From Chloroflexota bacterium (GTDB taxonomy: Bacteria > Chloroflexota > Anaerolineae > 4572-78 > NAK82), in assembly GCA_024276515.1 (NCBI GenBank), contig JAJRXB010000341.1, forward strand, positions 1-40,571: a stretch of 40,571 bases of DNA, read 5' to 3'. This document shows positions 27,736 to 36,122 of this stretch, one piece after another (position 1 is the stretch's first letter; each line of letters opens with the position of its first letter). Position numbers and translations under genes: made by a program. Below the pieces are notes generated by a model. It made no database searches. It saw only the letters and a program-made list of their open reading frames with translations, and was not told the origin of the DNA.

Positions 27736-27824
27736 GGGTTAATCCTTTGAAAAGCCCTGACCCCTTGCGCTGAAGGATGTCCTCGTTGCGCCGGGGGCGT
27801 AACTATGCTCAATCTTGCGGGTTA

Positions 27825-27833
27825 TGCTACAAT
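27825..27833 (+). promoter_or_regulatory. Possible extended -10 promoter for the aminotransferase gene
   Basis: TGC-TACAAT at 27825-27833 fits an extended -10 element, about 30 bp before the ATG at 27867. No good -35 box is found at 16-18 bp spacing, so the call rests on the -10 alone. Confidence 0.35.
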
Positions 27834-27866
27834 AGGCCGACATTTTCACGCAAGGGAGGCATTCGC

Positions 27867-29147
27867 ATGTTCATCGGCCAACAATCCAAAGCGCAAATCA
27901 TCGAAGACTACGCCCGCTACGTGAATCCAGGCCGCGTATCCGTTTTCAAACAGATGGGGCTCGACTTTGTGCCAGGCCGGCGTGAGGGGGTGTGGCTGTG
28001 GGACGTGGACGAAAGCCGCCGGCTCCTCAACTGCCGTTGTTCCGGCGGGGTGTTCAACCTGGGACATCGTCCGCCGCGCGTGGTGGAGACGTTGAAAGCG
28101 GCGATGGACGAGATTGACGTGGGCGACCACATGCTGCTGGACGAGATGCGGGCCGCGCTGGGCAAGCGGCTGGCCCAACTCACGCCGGGCGACATTCAAT
28201 TTTCCACCTTCTCCCCCGGCGGCGCCGAAGCGATTGACGTGGCCATCAAGCTGGCGCGGGGCTACACCGGCCGGCCGGGCGTCATCTCGGTGAAGGGAGG
28301 CTACCACGGTCACACCGGCTTTGCCCTGGCGACGGGTGAGGATTCCTTCCGCGGCAAGTTCGGGCCGATGCCCCCCGGCTTCAGCAAAGTCCCCTTCGGC
28401 GACGCCGACGCGCTGGCGGACGCAGTGAGCGAGGAGACAGCCGCCGTCATCATCGAGACCATCCCGGCCACGGCCGGCATGCTCATCCCCCCCGACGACT
28501 ACTACCCCCGCGTGCGCCAGATTTGCGACGCCCACGGCGCGCAGCTCATCGTGGACGAGGTGCAATCGGGGCTGGGACGGACCGGCCGCATGTGGGCCAT
28601 CGAGGAGTGGGGCGTGGTGCCCGACATCCTGGTGACAGGCAAAGGACTCAGCGGCGCGGTGTACCCGATGTCGGCCACCTGCCATCGGCCCCACCTGGAC
28701 GCCTTCTTCCAGGAGAGCCCTTTTATCCACCTGTCGTCCTTCGGGGGGGCGGCGCTGGGCTGCGTCGCCGCGCTGACCACCCTCGATCAAACCACCGAGC
28801 CGGGCTTTATGGAACACGTCCAGGCCATGGGCGAGCGCTTTGAAGACGGTTTCGTCGAGTTGCGTTCGCGCCACCAGATTGTGGCCGGCTGGCGGCGGCG
28901 GGGATTGATGATCGGCTTTGAGCTGGTAGACCCTCGGATGGGACCGGCGATGAGCGTCGCCCTGGCGCAGAACGGTGTGCTGGCCGTCTTTGCCAATCAC
29001 CGGCCCAGCACCATCCAGATCATGCCGCCCCTCATCATCCAACCCGACGAGGTGGATTTTGTGCTGGAGGCGCTGGAGCGGTCGCTGACCTTCCTCACGG
29101 CACACCCCGAGATGGCGGAGTTGATCCCCAACGTGGGGGTGACGTAA
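27867..29147 (+). CDS. Class III (PLP-dependent) aminotransferase
   Basis: 426 residues from the ATG at 27867, which has SD AAGGGAGG 7 nt upstream; the track start at 27777 lies before that SD. Fold type I features: 'FSTFSPGGAEAIDVAIKLAR' (cofactor phosphate), 'KGGYHGHTGFALA' (ring-stacking aromatic), 'LIVDEVQSGLGRTG' (Asp for pyridine N) and 'ILVTGKGLSGAVYPM' (PLP Lys). It resembles the acetylornithine/4-aminobutyrate/glutamate-semialdehyde group, but the substrate cannot be named. The kinase-like gene follows 165 bp downstream, and the pair may form a small pathway. Confidence 0.9.
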   Translation: MFIGQQSKAQIIEDYARYVNPGRVSVFKQMGLDFVPGRREGVWLWDVDESRRLLNCRCSGGVFNLGHRPPRVVETLKAAMDEIDVGDHMLLDEMRAALGKRLAQLTPGDIQFSTFSPGGAEAIDVAIKLARGYTGRPGVISVKGGYHGHTGFALATGEDSFRGKFGPMPPGFSKVPFGDADALADAVSEETAAVIIETIPATAGMLIPPDDYYPRVRQICDAHGAQLIVDEVQSGLGRTGRMWAIEEWGVVPDILVTGKGLSGAVYPMSATCHRPHLDAFFQESPFIHLSSFGGAALGCVAALTTLDQTTEPGFMEHVQAMGERFEDGFVELRSRHQIVAGWRRRGLMIGFELVDPRMGPAMSVALAQNGVLAVFANHRPSTIQIMPPLIIQPDEVDFVLEALERSLTFLTAHPEMAELIPNVGVT

Positions 29148-29311
29148 GGAGGAGAGGTAACTATCTATTCATCTGCTCTTCGAAATGTCGGGCTTTTCTC
29201 TGCCGGGATTAGGGGATGAGAGGATTTAACCTAAGCTTTATCCCCCAATCCCCTAATCCCGGCGAACAGGGTGAATGGTTACACGGAAAGACTGGAGGGA
29301 TGGGGGAACCG
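29148..29311. other. Intergenic region with long inverted repeat
   Basis: The perfect 15-bp arms GCCGGGATTAGGGGA (29202-29216) and TCCCCTAATCCCGGC (29249-29263) flank a 32-nt loop. On the RNA this is a strong stem between the aminotransferase and dikinase genes. It is not followed by a T-run, so it is more likely an attenuating or processing stem, or a repeat, than a simple terminator. The track start of the dikinase ORF (29216) lies within it and is unlikely to be real. Confidence 0.6.
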
Positions 29312-31927
29312 ATGGAGAAGACACCCTTTGTTCTGCAATTCCACGAGATAAGCGAAGACGACGCGCGGCTGGTGGGCGGCAAAGGTTTGCGCCTGGCCGA
29401 GATGTCGCAAGCGGGGCTGCCTGTTCCTCCCGGCTTCTGCGTGACGACGACCGCCTATCGCGCCTTTTTGTCGCACAATGGGCTGGCGCCGGCCGTGGCG
29501 GCCGGCGACGAGGCGACCGTGCGCCATCTCATCGCCACGGCCGAGTTGCCCCCAAACATCGCCACCGCCATCGTCGAGGCTTACGAAGGATTGCGCGGCC
29601 CGGTGGCCGTCCGCTCCTCGGCCACCGCCGAGGACAGCCACGACGCCTCCTTCGCCGGTCAATACGACACCTTCCTCAACGTGATCGGCGCCGAAGCGGT
29701 GCTGGACAAAGTGCGGGCTTGCTGGGTGGGACTCTGGAGCGAACGCGCCCTGACTTACATGCGAGAGCAGGGGCTCAACCCCTTCCAGGCCGATATGGGA
29801 GTGGTGGTGCAGCGCCAGGGACAGGCCCAGGCGGCCGGCGTCCTCTTCACCCTCAACCCGACCACCGGACGCGAAGAGGAGATGGTGGTCGAAGCGGTCT
29901 GGGGGCTGGGCGAGGCGGTCGTCTCGGGCCGGGTGACGCCCGACCGCTACGTGATCCACGTCTACGAGCGTCGGGTGTTGACCCGCGACATCGCCAACCA
30001 GTCCGTCGTCCTGGTCACCGGCGGCGACGGCGGGGTGCGCGAAGAGCCCCTCCCCCCCGACCAGCACGACCGGCCCGTCCTCGGCGACGAACAACTGCTG
30101 GCATTGACCGACCTGGGCCGTCGAGTGCAGGCCATCTACGGCTACCCCCAGGACATTGAATGGGCGCTGGTGGACGACGATTTCGTCCTGCTCCAAACCC
30201 GACCGCTGACCTCTTTCAGCTTCGACCCCGGCCTGGGCCAGTGGACTTCGGGCAACTACCGGGAGGTGCTGCCCGGCTTTGCCAGCCCGCTGGCCCTGTC
30301 GTTGAGCCTGGAGCACGATTACGGACGCGCCCTCAGCGAGTTCTTCCGCGACATCAAAATGGGCGAGGCCCCGCCCGGCACCGTGTGGGGCCGACCCTTC
30401 TTCGGTCGAGCCTATTGGAACGTGGGCGTCGCCAAGCGATTCGCCGCCCTGATCCCCGGCTTCAAAGAGCGCGTCTTCGACCAGACCGTCGGCATCGAAC
30501 CCACCTACGAAGGGGACGGGCTGACCACCCCCTGGTCGCCCCGGACCATCCTGCGCGCGTTGCCCATCCTGTTCGCCCTCAACGACCAGTTCAAAAAAGG
30601 CTGGCGCGAAGGACGTGCCTACCGCGACCGATTTTTGAACGAAATCGAGCCGGCCCTGAACGCCGTGGACCCGGCCTCCCTCTCGGACGCGGAATTGGCC
30701 GACTATTGCCACCAGATGGCCGAACTGCACTGGGAGGCCAACGGCACCGCCATCCGGGTCAGCATCCTTTCTACCCAGGCGCAAGACGACTTTGAGCCGA
30801 TGGTCCGCCGCCTGAACGCCACGTTGCCCCCCGACCAACGCATTGCCGAGGGAGACTTGATCACCGGCCTGAGCGACGTGCGTACCGCCCAGCCCACGCT
30901 GGAGTTGTGGGAACTGGCCCGCGCCGCCCTGGACGACCCCCAGGTGGCAACCGCCGTCACCCAGGGGGACCCGGACGGCATCCCAGAGCGACTCCAGGCC
31001 ACCGAGGCGGGCCGTGCCTTCTGGCAGCAGGTGCAGGATTACCTGACACGCTACCATTACATGGCCCCCATAGACGAGGACCTCAGCCAGCCCCGCTGGG
31101 ACGAGGACCCCAGCTTTGTGCTCTCCACGTTGCAGGCCTACGCCCGCGCCGACGAGTCGGTGGACCCGGCGCGTCACCTGGCGGCCCAGCGGCAGGTGCG
31201 CCGGACGACCGAGCGGCGCGTGCTGGAGATTCTGTCGCGCGGCTGGCGACGACTGTGGCCCTTTGGCCGGCGGTCGTTCATCAAGCAATTGCGCCTGGTC
31301 CGGCGTTACGTCTGGTGGCGAGAGGAGACGCGGGTCATCGCCTCGCGCGCCTTTTACCAGTGTCGCCGTTTTTACAAAGAGCTGGGCCACCGCTGGGCCG
31401 AGCAGGGCATCCTCGACGAGCCGGAGCACATCTTTCTGCTGCGCTGGCCGGCCATCCGTGCCGTCCTCGACGGCGAAGCGCCGGCCGAGGGACTGCGGTC
31501 CCAGGTAGCGGACTACCTGCTTCTGAAGACCTGCTACCGCAACTTCGAGCCGCCCGGCGTCATCGGCGTGGGGGCCAGCATGCAGAAGCCGGCCATCCGG
31601 CCCGGCCAACGGGTGTTCGAAGGCATCCCGTGCAGCAGCGGGCGGGTGGAAGGCGTTGCCCGCGTGGTGGAGACGCTGGAGGAGGCGCGGGCCTTGCAGC
31701 GCGGCGAGATTCTGGTCGCCCGCTACACCAACCCCGGCTGGACGCCCCTCTTCAACCTGGCAGGGGGCATCGTCATCGAGGAGGGAGGACTGCTCTCCCA
31801 CGGCGCGGTGGTGGCGCGAGAGTACGGCATCCCGGCGGTGCTGCGCATCGAGGGGGCGACCAAGATCTTTCGCACCGGCCAGCGACTGCGGATTGACGGC
31901 GGAGCCGGGACAGTAGAGATCCTGTAA
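29312..31927 (+). CDS. PEP-synthase/rifampin phosphotransferase-like dikinase
   Basis: 871 residues from the ATG at 29312 (MEKTPFVLQFHEI; GGGGG 5 nt upstream); an ATG at 29300 is an alternative. The N-terminal ~320 residues are a PPDK_N ATP-binding domain ('VGGKGLRLAEMSQAGLPVPPGF', 'GPVAVRSSATAEDSHDASFAGQYDT', 'DIEWALVDDDFVLLQTRPL'). A long middle region follows (~325-770). The C-terminal swivelling His domain ends it: 'GIVIEEGGLLSHGAVVAREYGIPAVLR', where His is the phosphate carrier. The PEP/pyruvate TIM barrel of true PEP synthase is absent. This ATP-substrate-His order and length match rifampin phosphotransferase-type enzymes, which transfer the ATP beta-phosphate to a small molecule. The actual substrate is unknown. 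Confidence 0.85.
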   Translation: MEKTPFVLQFHEISEDDARLVGGKGLRLAEMSQAGLPVPPGFCVTTTAYRAFLSHNGLAPAVAAGDEATVRHLIATAELPPNIATAIVEAYEGLRGPVAVRSSATAEDSHDASFAGQYDTFLNVIGAEAVLDKVRACWVGLWSERALTYMREQGLNPFQADMGVVVQRQGQAQAAGVLFTLNPTTGREEEMVVEAVWGLGEAVVSGRVTPDRYVIHVYERRVLTRDIANQSVVLVTGGDGGVREEPLPPDQHDRPVLGDEQLLALTDLGRRVQAIYGYPQDIEWALVDDDFVLLQTRPLTSFSFDPGLGQWTSGNYREVLPGFASPLALSLSLEHDYGRALSEFFRDIKMGEAPPGTVWGRPFFGRAYWNVGVAKRFAALIPGFKERVFDQTVGIEPTYEGDGLTTPWSPRTILRALPILFALNDQFKKGWREGRAYRDRFLNEIEPALNAVDPASLSDAELADYCHQMAELHWEANGTAIRVSILSTQAQDDFEPMVRRLNATLPPDQRIAEGDLITGLSDVRTAQPTLELWELARAALDDPQVATAVTQGDPDGIPERLQATEAGRAFWQQVQDYLTRYHYMAPIDEDLSQPRWDEDPSFVLSTLQAYARADESVDPARHLAAQRQVRRTTERRVLEILSRGWRRLWPFGRRSFIKQLRLVRRYVWWREETRVIASRAFYQCRRFYKELGHRWAEQGILDEPEHIFLLRWPAIRAVLDGEAPAEGLRSQVADYLLLKTCYRNFEPPGVIGVGASMQKPAIRPGQRVFEGIPCSSGRVEGVARVVETLEEARALQRGEILVARYTNPGWTPLFNLAGGIVIEEGGLLSHGAVVAREYGIPAVLRIEGATKIFRTGQRLRIDGGAGTVEIL

Positions 31928-31946
31928 GCTCGTAAAATTTCCCTAC

Positions 31947-31973
31947 GTTGCATCAAATGCGATAGATTGCAAC
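31947..31973. promoter_or_regulatory. Inverted repeat upstream of the PocR-regulator promoter
   Basis: GTTGCA at 31947 and TGCAAC at 31968-31973 are inverted around 15 bp, ending 8 bp before the -35 box. This is a possible operator for the regulator encoded downstream. Short arms, low certainty. Confidence 0.35.
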
Positions 31974-31981
31974 AAAATGCC

Positions 31982-32010
31982 TTGACTTATCGTCTGGCTT
32001 CTGGTACAAT
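31982..32010 (+). promoter_or_regulatory. Sigma-70 promoter of the PocR-domain regulator gene
   Basis: TTGACT (31982-31987) and TACAAT (32005-32010) have 17-bp spacing; each differs from consensus by one base. Transcription would begin near 32017, 44 nt before the ATG. It shows that this gene is separately expressed from the dikinase gene. Confidence 0.75.
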
Positions 32011-32060
32011 TTTGCCTGGACGCGACACACCAACGAGCAGGGTAAGTCCGGGGAGGCGCT

Positions 32061-32822
32061 ATGGCGGATTTGCTCACAACCAAACAGTTGCAAGAACTAT
32101 TGCAGGTTGACCGCACCACCATCTATCGTATGCTGAACGAGGGGCGGATTCCCGGCTTTAAAGTTGGAGGGCAATGGCGGTTCTCGCGTGATGCAATTGA
32201 GGCCTGGTTGCAAGAACAGGAGAGATCGCTGGGACCTTCCACCCCGGATGCCGCGAGAGCCATAAGGCCGACGGTCGAAGCCTTGCCCATCAATTGCGTC
32301 CAGTCCATGCAAGACATCTTCGCCGAGGCGATGGACGTGGGCTCAATCGTCACGCGGCTGGACGGTGAGCCGATCACCGAGATGAGCAATTCTTGCGAGT
32401 TTTGCAACCTGATCCTGTCCAGCCCCTCCGGTCGACAGGGATGTCTCGACTCGTGGCGACAATTGGCCAACCAAATAGATCGCAGACCCCGATTGCACGA
32501 ATGTCACGCCGGCCTGAAGTATGCCCGGGGGCGGATCGAAGTGCAGGACGAGTTTGTGGGGATGGTCTTTGCCGGCCAAATGTCGACAGACGCCGACACC
32601 GGTGGGCTGGAAGCCCGGCTACCAGAACTGGCAGCTCGCTACAACCTCGACGAGGCGAAATTGCGCCGGGCCGTGACCACGGTGCGCCTGAAGCCGAGCC
32701 ACGAGATCCCCAAGCTGTACAGGCTCCTGCAACGGATGGCCGACACCCTATCGGAGGTGGCCTGCGAACGACTGGCGTTGCTTCAAAAGCTGCGCCACAT
32801 CGCAGAGATCACTTCTATGTGA
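32061..32822 (+). CDS. Excisionase-type HTH regulator with PocR sensory domain
   Basis: 253 residues. Residues ~3-53 are a MerR/excisionase-like helix-turn-helix ('LTTKQLQELLQVDRTTIYRML', 'IPGFKVGGQWRFSRDAIEAWL'). Residues ~78-245 match a PocR ligand-binding domain, with its cysteine pattern 'SCEFCNLIL', 'GCLDSW' and 'HECHAGLKYARG'. PocR domains bind small hydrocarbon-type ligands or use the Cys cluster for metal or redox sensing. SD GGGGAGG lies upstream of the ATG at 32061. It may control the adjacent dikinase/aminotransferase pair, an inference from position. Confidence 0.87.
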   Translation: MADLLTTKQLQELLQVDRTTIYRMLNEGRIPGFKVGGQWRFSRDAIEAWLQEQERSLGPSTPDAARAIRPTVEALPINCVQSMQDIFAEAMDVGSIVTRLDGEPITEMSNSCEFCNLILSSPSGRQGCLDSWRQLANQIDRRPRLHECHAGLKYARGRIEVQDEFVGMVFAGQMSTDADTGGLEARLPELAARYNLDEAKLRRAVTTVRLKPSHEIPKLYRLLQRMADTLSEVACERLALLQKLRHIAEITSM

Positions 32823-32920
32823 TGGAGCCTTGCGCAGCGTCGCCGGCAGATGGGTTTCGGGAACTTCGGGGGTGGGGGGAGGGCTTTGCCTCCTCTCGCC
32901 GCCAACACGCAAGAGGGAGT

Positions 32921-32954
32921 TATGTAAGGGCGAGGCATGCCTCGCCCTTACATA
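32921..32954. terminator. 34-bp perfect palindrome (possible terminator/repeat)
   Basis: TATGTAAGGGCGAGGCA followed immediately by its exact reverse complement, 17 + 17 bp. As RNA it would form a very stable hairpin ~100 nt past the PocR-regulator stop. No T-run follows. The 'GGGCGAGGCATGCCTCGCCC' core is of a dispersed-repeat style, so a mobile hairpin is an alternative to a terminator. Confidence 0.55.
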
Positions 32955-33009
32955 AACATGGAAGCCACCACGTGTGAAGTTTTTCGGCATGTTACGTGAC
33001 ATGAGTCCA

Positions 33010-33038
33010 TTGACCGCCGAAGAAAGGCATGCTATACT
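33010..33038 (+). promoter_or_regulatory. Sigma-70 promoter of the Rrf2 gene
   Basis: TTGACC (33010-33015), 17 bp, TATACT (33033-33038). Transcription would start near 33045, ~59 nt before the GTG start. Rrf2 proteins usually bind across such elements; I see no convincing dyad beyond weak symmetry at 33055-33070. Confidence 0.65.
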
Positions 33039-33103
33039 GAAAATACACAATTCCTGTCCGATAAGGATACTTCTCGTGTACGCAGATGGGAAAGGGGAGC
33101 GCT

Positions 33104-33544
33104 GTGGAAATCACCCGTCAGGCAGATTACGCAGTCCGTGCTATGACCTACCTGGCAGAGCTGCCATTGGAAAAGCGAGTCGCAACGGCCACCATCTCTC
33201 GGGTGGAGGGTATCCCCTTGCCGTTTCTCACCAAGGTCATCTCACGGCTGGCGACGGCTGGCCTGGTGGTCACCAGCCGGGGGATGGGGGGTGGCGTATC
33301 GCTGGCCCGTCCGCCCGAGGAGATCACCTTGCTGCAAGTCATCGAGGCGGTGGATGGCCCAATTCTCCTCAATCACTGTCTGCTGCGGTCAGATTCGTGC
33401 GACCGCGAACCTTATTGCGCGGCTCACGACGTGTGGGCCGAGATTCAGGGACGCCTGGTCCAGGAATTGGACACGGTGACAATGGACGATTTGGCCCGGC
33501 GACAAGCCGAGAAAAGAAAAATGTTGGTTGACAGCGGTCAGTAG
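33104..33544 (+). CDS. Rrf2-family transcriptional regulator with three-Cys cluster site
   Basis: 146 residues from the GTG at 33104 (VEITRQADYAVRAMTYLAEL), which has SD AAAGGGGAG 4 nt upstream and gives the usual Rrf2 N-terminus; the track ATG at 33086 adds six residues. The winged HTH covers ~1-75 ('GIPLPFLTKVISRLATAGLVVTSRG', wing 'MGGGVSLARPPEEITLLQVI'). The sensor loop 'HCLLRSDSCDREPYC' gives C-X6-C-X5-C, the Fe-S ligand spacing type of IscR/NsrR-like members. It probably senses Fe-S status, NO or redox; targets are unknown. It is convergent with the ECF locus. Confidence 0.9.
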   Translation: MEITRQADYAVRAMTYLAELPLEKRVATATISRVEGIPLPFLTKVISRLATAGLVVTSRGMGGGVSLARPPEEITLLQVIEAVDGPILLNHCLLRSDSCDREPYCAAHDVWAEIQGRLVQELDTVTMDDLARRQAEKRKMLVDSGQ

Positions 33545-33562
33545 AATTGTTCCCCTTTAAGC

Positions 33563-33611
33563 AACAGCAGGTGGCAGTCACTTGTGGCACAAGTGACTGT
33601 CACCTGCTGTT
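33563..33611. terminator. Bidirectional hairpin between rrf2 and ecfS
   Basis: Two 23-nt arms (33563-33585 and 33589-33611) pair with one mismatch around a GGC loop: AACAGCAGGTGGCAGTCACTTGT / ACAAGTGACTGTCACCTGCTGTT. It sits in the 73-bp gap between two convergent stops and so could end both transcripts. Its core AGTGACTGTCACCT matches the dispersed palindrome at 5644 and 27721. Confidence 0.75.
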
Positions 33612-33617
33612 CCCCGT

Positions 33618-34421
33618 CTACTGTCTACTGAATTGAAATCGCTGCCGAAAGCGGCGCAACAGTCGCAGCACAGGCGCACCCAACAGTAGAAGCAGCAACA
33701 GATTGCCGATGGCACGCCCCGCATCCCACCAGAGAGAAGTGGTCAGATAAAACAGGCCATAACGCACCAGGGTTTGCAACAGACCGACGCTCGGCTCCCA
33801 GGTGGTGCTCCCCAACTCCCCGGCGGCCGGCCCTCCGCCGGGGGACACCAGATAAGGCCAGAACCAAAGGTTCATCACCAACCCGTAGAGAAAGCCACTG
33901 AGAGCACCCCAGACTGCCAGCAAGAATACCTCCAGGCGTCCCCGGCCGGAGAAATGCGGCAGCCAGCCCGAGGCCATCCCCATCCAGCCGGCGGCGAACA
34001 TTTGAAAAGGGAGCCAGGGTCCCACCCCGCTGGTGATGATCCCCGACACCAGCATCGAGAGTGCGCCCATCAAAAAACCGAAGTCGGCGCCAAAGACGTA
34101 GCCGCACAGGATGGGCAAAAAGAACATCGCGCTGAAGCCGGCCGGCCCGGGAACCAGACGCAACGTGGCGTTGATGCCCACCAGCACCCCCAACACCGCC
34201 ACCACTCGAGCGTCCATCCGGCGCGTTTCCAGGTTGGCGACGATCACCACCAGGCATAATCCCAACAGCAAAATAAAGATGAGCGGCGCGTCGTCTGTGT
34301 GGGCCATCCCCATAGGGGGTCGTTGCGGAGTGGGCGAGAAGAACGGATACAAAAAAGCCCACCCTCCCAGCACGCTGGCCAGCGCCAGGATGAGCGTCGA
34401 AAGAAATTGGGACTTCGTCAT
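33618..34421 (-). CDS. ECF transporter substrate-specific (S) component, probably for cobalamin
   Basis: 267 residues, about six membrane helices. Features: 'ARVVAVLGVLVGINATLRLV', 'GFSAMFFLPILCGYVFGADFGFLMGALSMLVSGIITSGVGPWLPFQMFAAGWMG', the usual S-component layout with small-residue helix contacts for EcfT. The sequence alone does not fix the vitamin. The assignment to corrinoids rests on the operon: B12 riboswitch and a transcobalamin-like DUF4430 protein at its head (CbrT-like context). The start 34421 is 3 bp after the EcfA stop. Confidence 0.82.
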   Translation of the reverse strand: MTKSQFLSTLILALASVLGGWAFLYPFFSPTPQRPPMGMAHTDDAPLIFILLLGLCLVVIVANLETRRMDARVVAVLGVLVGINATLRLVPGPAGFSAMFFLPILCGYVFGADFGFLMGALSMLVSGIITSGVGPWLPFQMFAAGWMGMASGWLPHFSGRGRLEVFLLAVWGALSGFLYGLVMNLWFWPYLVSPGGGPAAGELGSTTWEPSVGLLQTLVRYGLFYLTTSLWWDAGRAIGNLLLLLLLGAPVLRLLRRFRQRFQFSRQ

Positions 34422-34424
34422 TCG

Positions 34425-36122
34425 TCAATCCCCAATCCCCAACCCCCGCAACACGTCCTCCACCGTCAAAAAGCGGTCGTCGCGCAACAGCTTGTTGATT
34501 TGAGAGGCAAAAATCAGCGAGCCGGTCATCACCTCGCGCACCGGACCGTCTACCACCACCTGCCCCTCGCCCAGGATCACCACCCGGTCGGCGCAGCGGG
34601 CGACCAGTTCCACGTCGTGGGTGGCCATCACCACCGCCACCCCCCGGCGACGCAAGTCGGTGAGGATGGCGGTCAGTTGTTCTTTGTTGATGTAATCGAG
34701 ACCGCGCGTTGGCTCATCCAGGAGCAAAATCTCCGGCCCGGCAACCAGGATGGCAGCCAGGGCCGCCCGCTGACGCTCGCCGGTGCTCAGGTCGCGGGGA
34801 TAGGCCTGGGCCAGGTCGCTGAGGCCCAGCCGGTCCAACAAGGGGTGGACGTCGGCCTGGGGGATCTGATGCGCCCGGCAGGTGAAGGTCAACTCGTCGG
34901 CCACCGTCTCGCTGAAGAGAAGTCGCCCGGGGTTCTGGGGCACAAAACCCACCCGTCGGGTTATTTCGGTCAGCGACATCTTCCCCGTGTCCTGGTCGAG
35001 GATGCGGATTCTCCCCCGTTGCGGGCGCAGCACACCCACTATGTTCTTGAGCAGGGTGCTTTTGCCAGACCCGTTGCGTCCCATCAGCGCCACCAACTCG
35101 CCTCGTTCCACGTCGAGGCTCACACCCCGGAGCGCGTCGGCGCCGTTGTAGCGATACCACACGTTCCGGGCGGCGATGGCGGGCGACGGGGGACCTGCAA
35201 TTTGCACCTGGGGGAAGATGATTCGCGAGTCACCCACCTCCGTTCTTGCCTGCGCCGGTCCGTCGGCCTCGGGGGGGAGAGGGGAGTCGGGGCGAGCGGT
35301 CGCAAGCAAGTCGGCGGCAAAGGCGCGCCCCTCTTTGATGGTCAGCGGCACAGGCTGCCAGCCGAGCTTCCGTCCCAACTGCACCAGAGGAGGAGCGAGT
35401 TCTGCCCGCGCCAACACCTGGCGCGGGTCGCCGACGATAGGGGGCTGGCCCTGCGCCGGCAGATAACACACCCGGTCGGCGTATTGGGCCACCCGCTCCA
35501 GCCGGTGCTCGGAGATGACGATGGTCAGTCCCAGGTCTTCGTTCAGCTTTTGGAGGATGGTCAACACCTCTTCGGCGGCCTGCGGGTCGAGTTGCGAGGT
35601 TGGCTCGTCGAGGACCAGCACCGACGGTTGCAGGGTCAGCACGCTGCCAATGGCAACCCGCTGGCGCTCGCCGCCGGAGAGGGTCTCGACCCGCCGGTGG
35701 CGCAGGTGGGCGATGGAGAGTTGGTCGAGCACTTCTTCTACCCGCTTGCGCATCGTGGTTTGCGGGAGGTTGTGATTTTCCATAGCAAAGGCCAGTTCGT
35801 CTTCCACCCGCCGGGTGACGAATTGCGCTTCGGGGTCCTGGAACACGAAGCCGACCAGGTCGCTCATACCGCGCGGTCCCAGGGCCACCGGATCGCGGCC
35901 GGCCACGCGCACCTGGCCGCGAATCGTCCCGCCGTGGAAATGAGGGACCAACCCGTTCAAACAGCGGAGCAGGGTGCTCTTCCCTGCCCCCGAAGGTCCC
36001 ATCACCAGCAAAAATTCGCCAGCCGACACCCGAAGGGAAACGTCGCGCAGGGCGGGGAGTTTTTGGTTGGGATAATGATAGGTGACGCCGATCAGTTCAA
36101 TACCCATAGGGCGTTTCGTCAT
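34425..36122 (-). CDS. ecfA: ECF transporter ATPase, fused A1-A2
   Basis: 565 residues from the ATG at 36122 (SD GGAGAGG, 6 nt); the track TTG at 36128 is less likely. Two full ABC domains in tandem. Domain 1 has Walker A '[11 protein letters not shown]', signature '[12 protein letters not shown]' and Walker B '[12 protein letters not shown]'. Domain 2, from ~residue 300, has '[11 protein letters not shown]', '[12 protein letters not shown]' (S-T-G variant) and '[12 protein letters not shown]'. It drives vitamin uptake through EcfT and S. It overlaps the ecfT 3' end by 26 bp. The 623-aa ORF on the opposite strand is a shadow. Confidence 0.94.
   Translation of the reverse strand: MTKRPMGIELIGVTYHYPNQKLPALRDVSLRVSAGEFLLVMGPSGAGKSTLLRCLNGLVPHFHGGTIRGQVRVAGRDPVALGPRGMSDLVGFVFQDPEAQFVTRRVEDELAFAMENHNLPQTTMRKRVEEVLDQLSIAHLRHRRVETLSGGERQRVAIGSVLTLQPSVLVLDEPTSQLDPQAAEEVLTILQKLNEDLGLTIVISEHRLERVAQYADRVCYLPAQGQPPIVGDPRQVLARAELAPPLVQLGRKLGWQPVPLTIKEGRAFAADLLATARPDSPLPPEADGPAQARTEVGDSRIIFPQVQIAGPPSPAIAARNVWYRYNGADALRGVSLDVERGELVALMGRNGSGKSTLLKNIVGVLRPQRGRIRILDQDTGKMSLTEITRRVGFVPQNPGRLLFSETVADELTFTCRAHQIPQADVHPLLDRLGLSDLAQAYPRDLSTGERQRAALAAILVAGPEILLLDEPTRGLDYINKEQLTAILTDLRRRGVAVVMATHDVELVARCADRVVILGEGQVVVDGPVREVMTGSLIFASQINKLLRDDRFLTVEDVLRGLGIGD

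Larger units (their letters stand above)
27335..27866. other. Divergent intergenic region
   Basis: 530 bp between the divergently transcribed wecB and aminotransferase genes. It holds a cluster of GC-rich hairpins (27571-27660), the AGGTGACTGTCACCT palindrome (27721-27735) and a weak plus-strand promoter. The ORFs 27350..27580 and 27415..27726 cross these repeats and look non-coding. Confidence 0.6.
32823..33103. other. Intergenic region with 34-bp perfect palindrome and Rrf2 promoter
   Basis: 280 bp. It contains the palindrome at 32921-32954, a CATGT-TACGTG-ACATG inverted repeat at 32988-33003, and the promoter at 33010-33038. No ORF with coding character was found. Confidence 0.6.

Noticed and set aside
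27846-29105. 419-aa minus-strand ORF opposite the aminotransferase
   Set aside because: Shadow of a well-supported PLP enzyme; no motifs of its own.
29279-31801. 840-aa minus-strand ORF
   Set aside because: It is the antisense shadow of the dikinase gene, whose own frame carries clear PPDK motifs. Long antisense ORFs are expected in GC-rich DNA.
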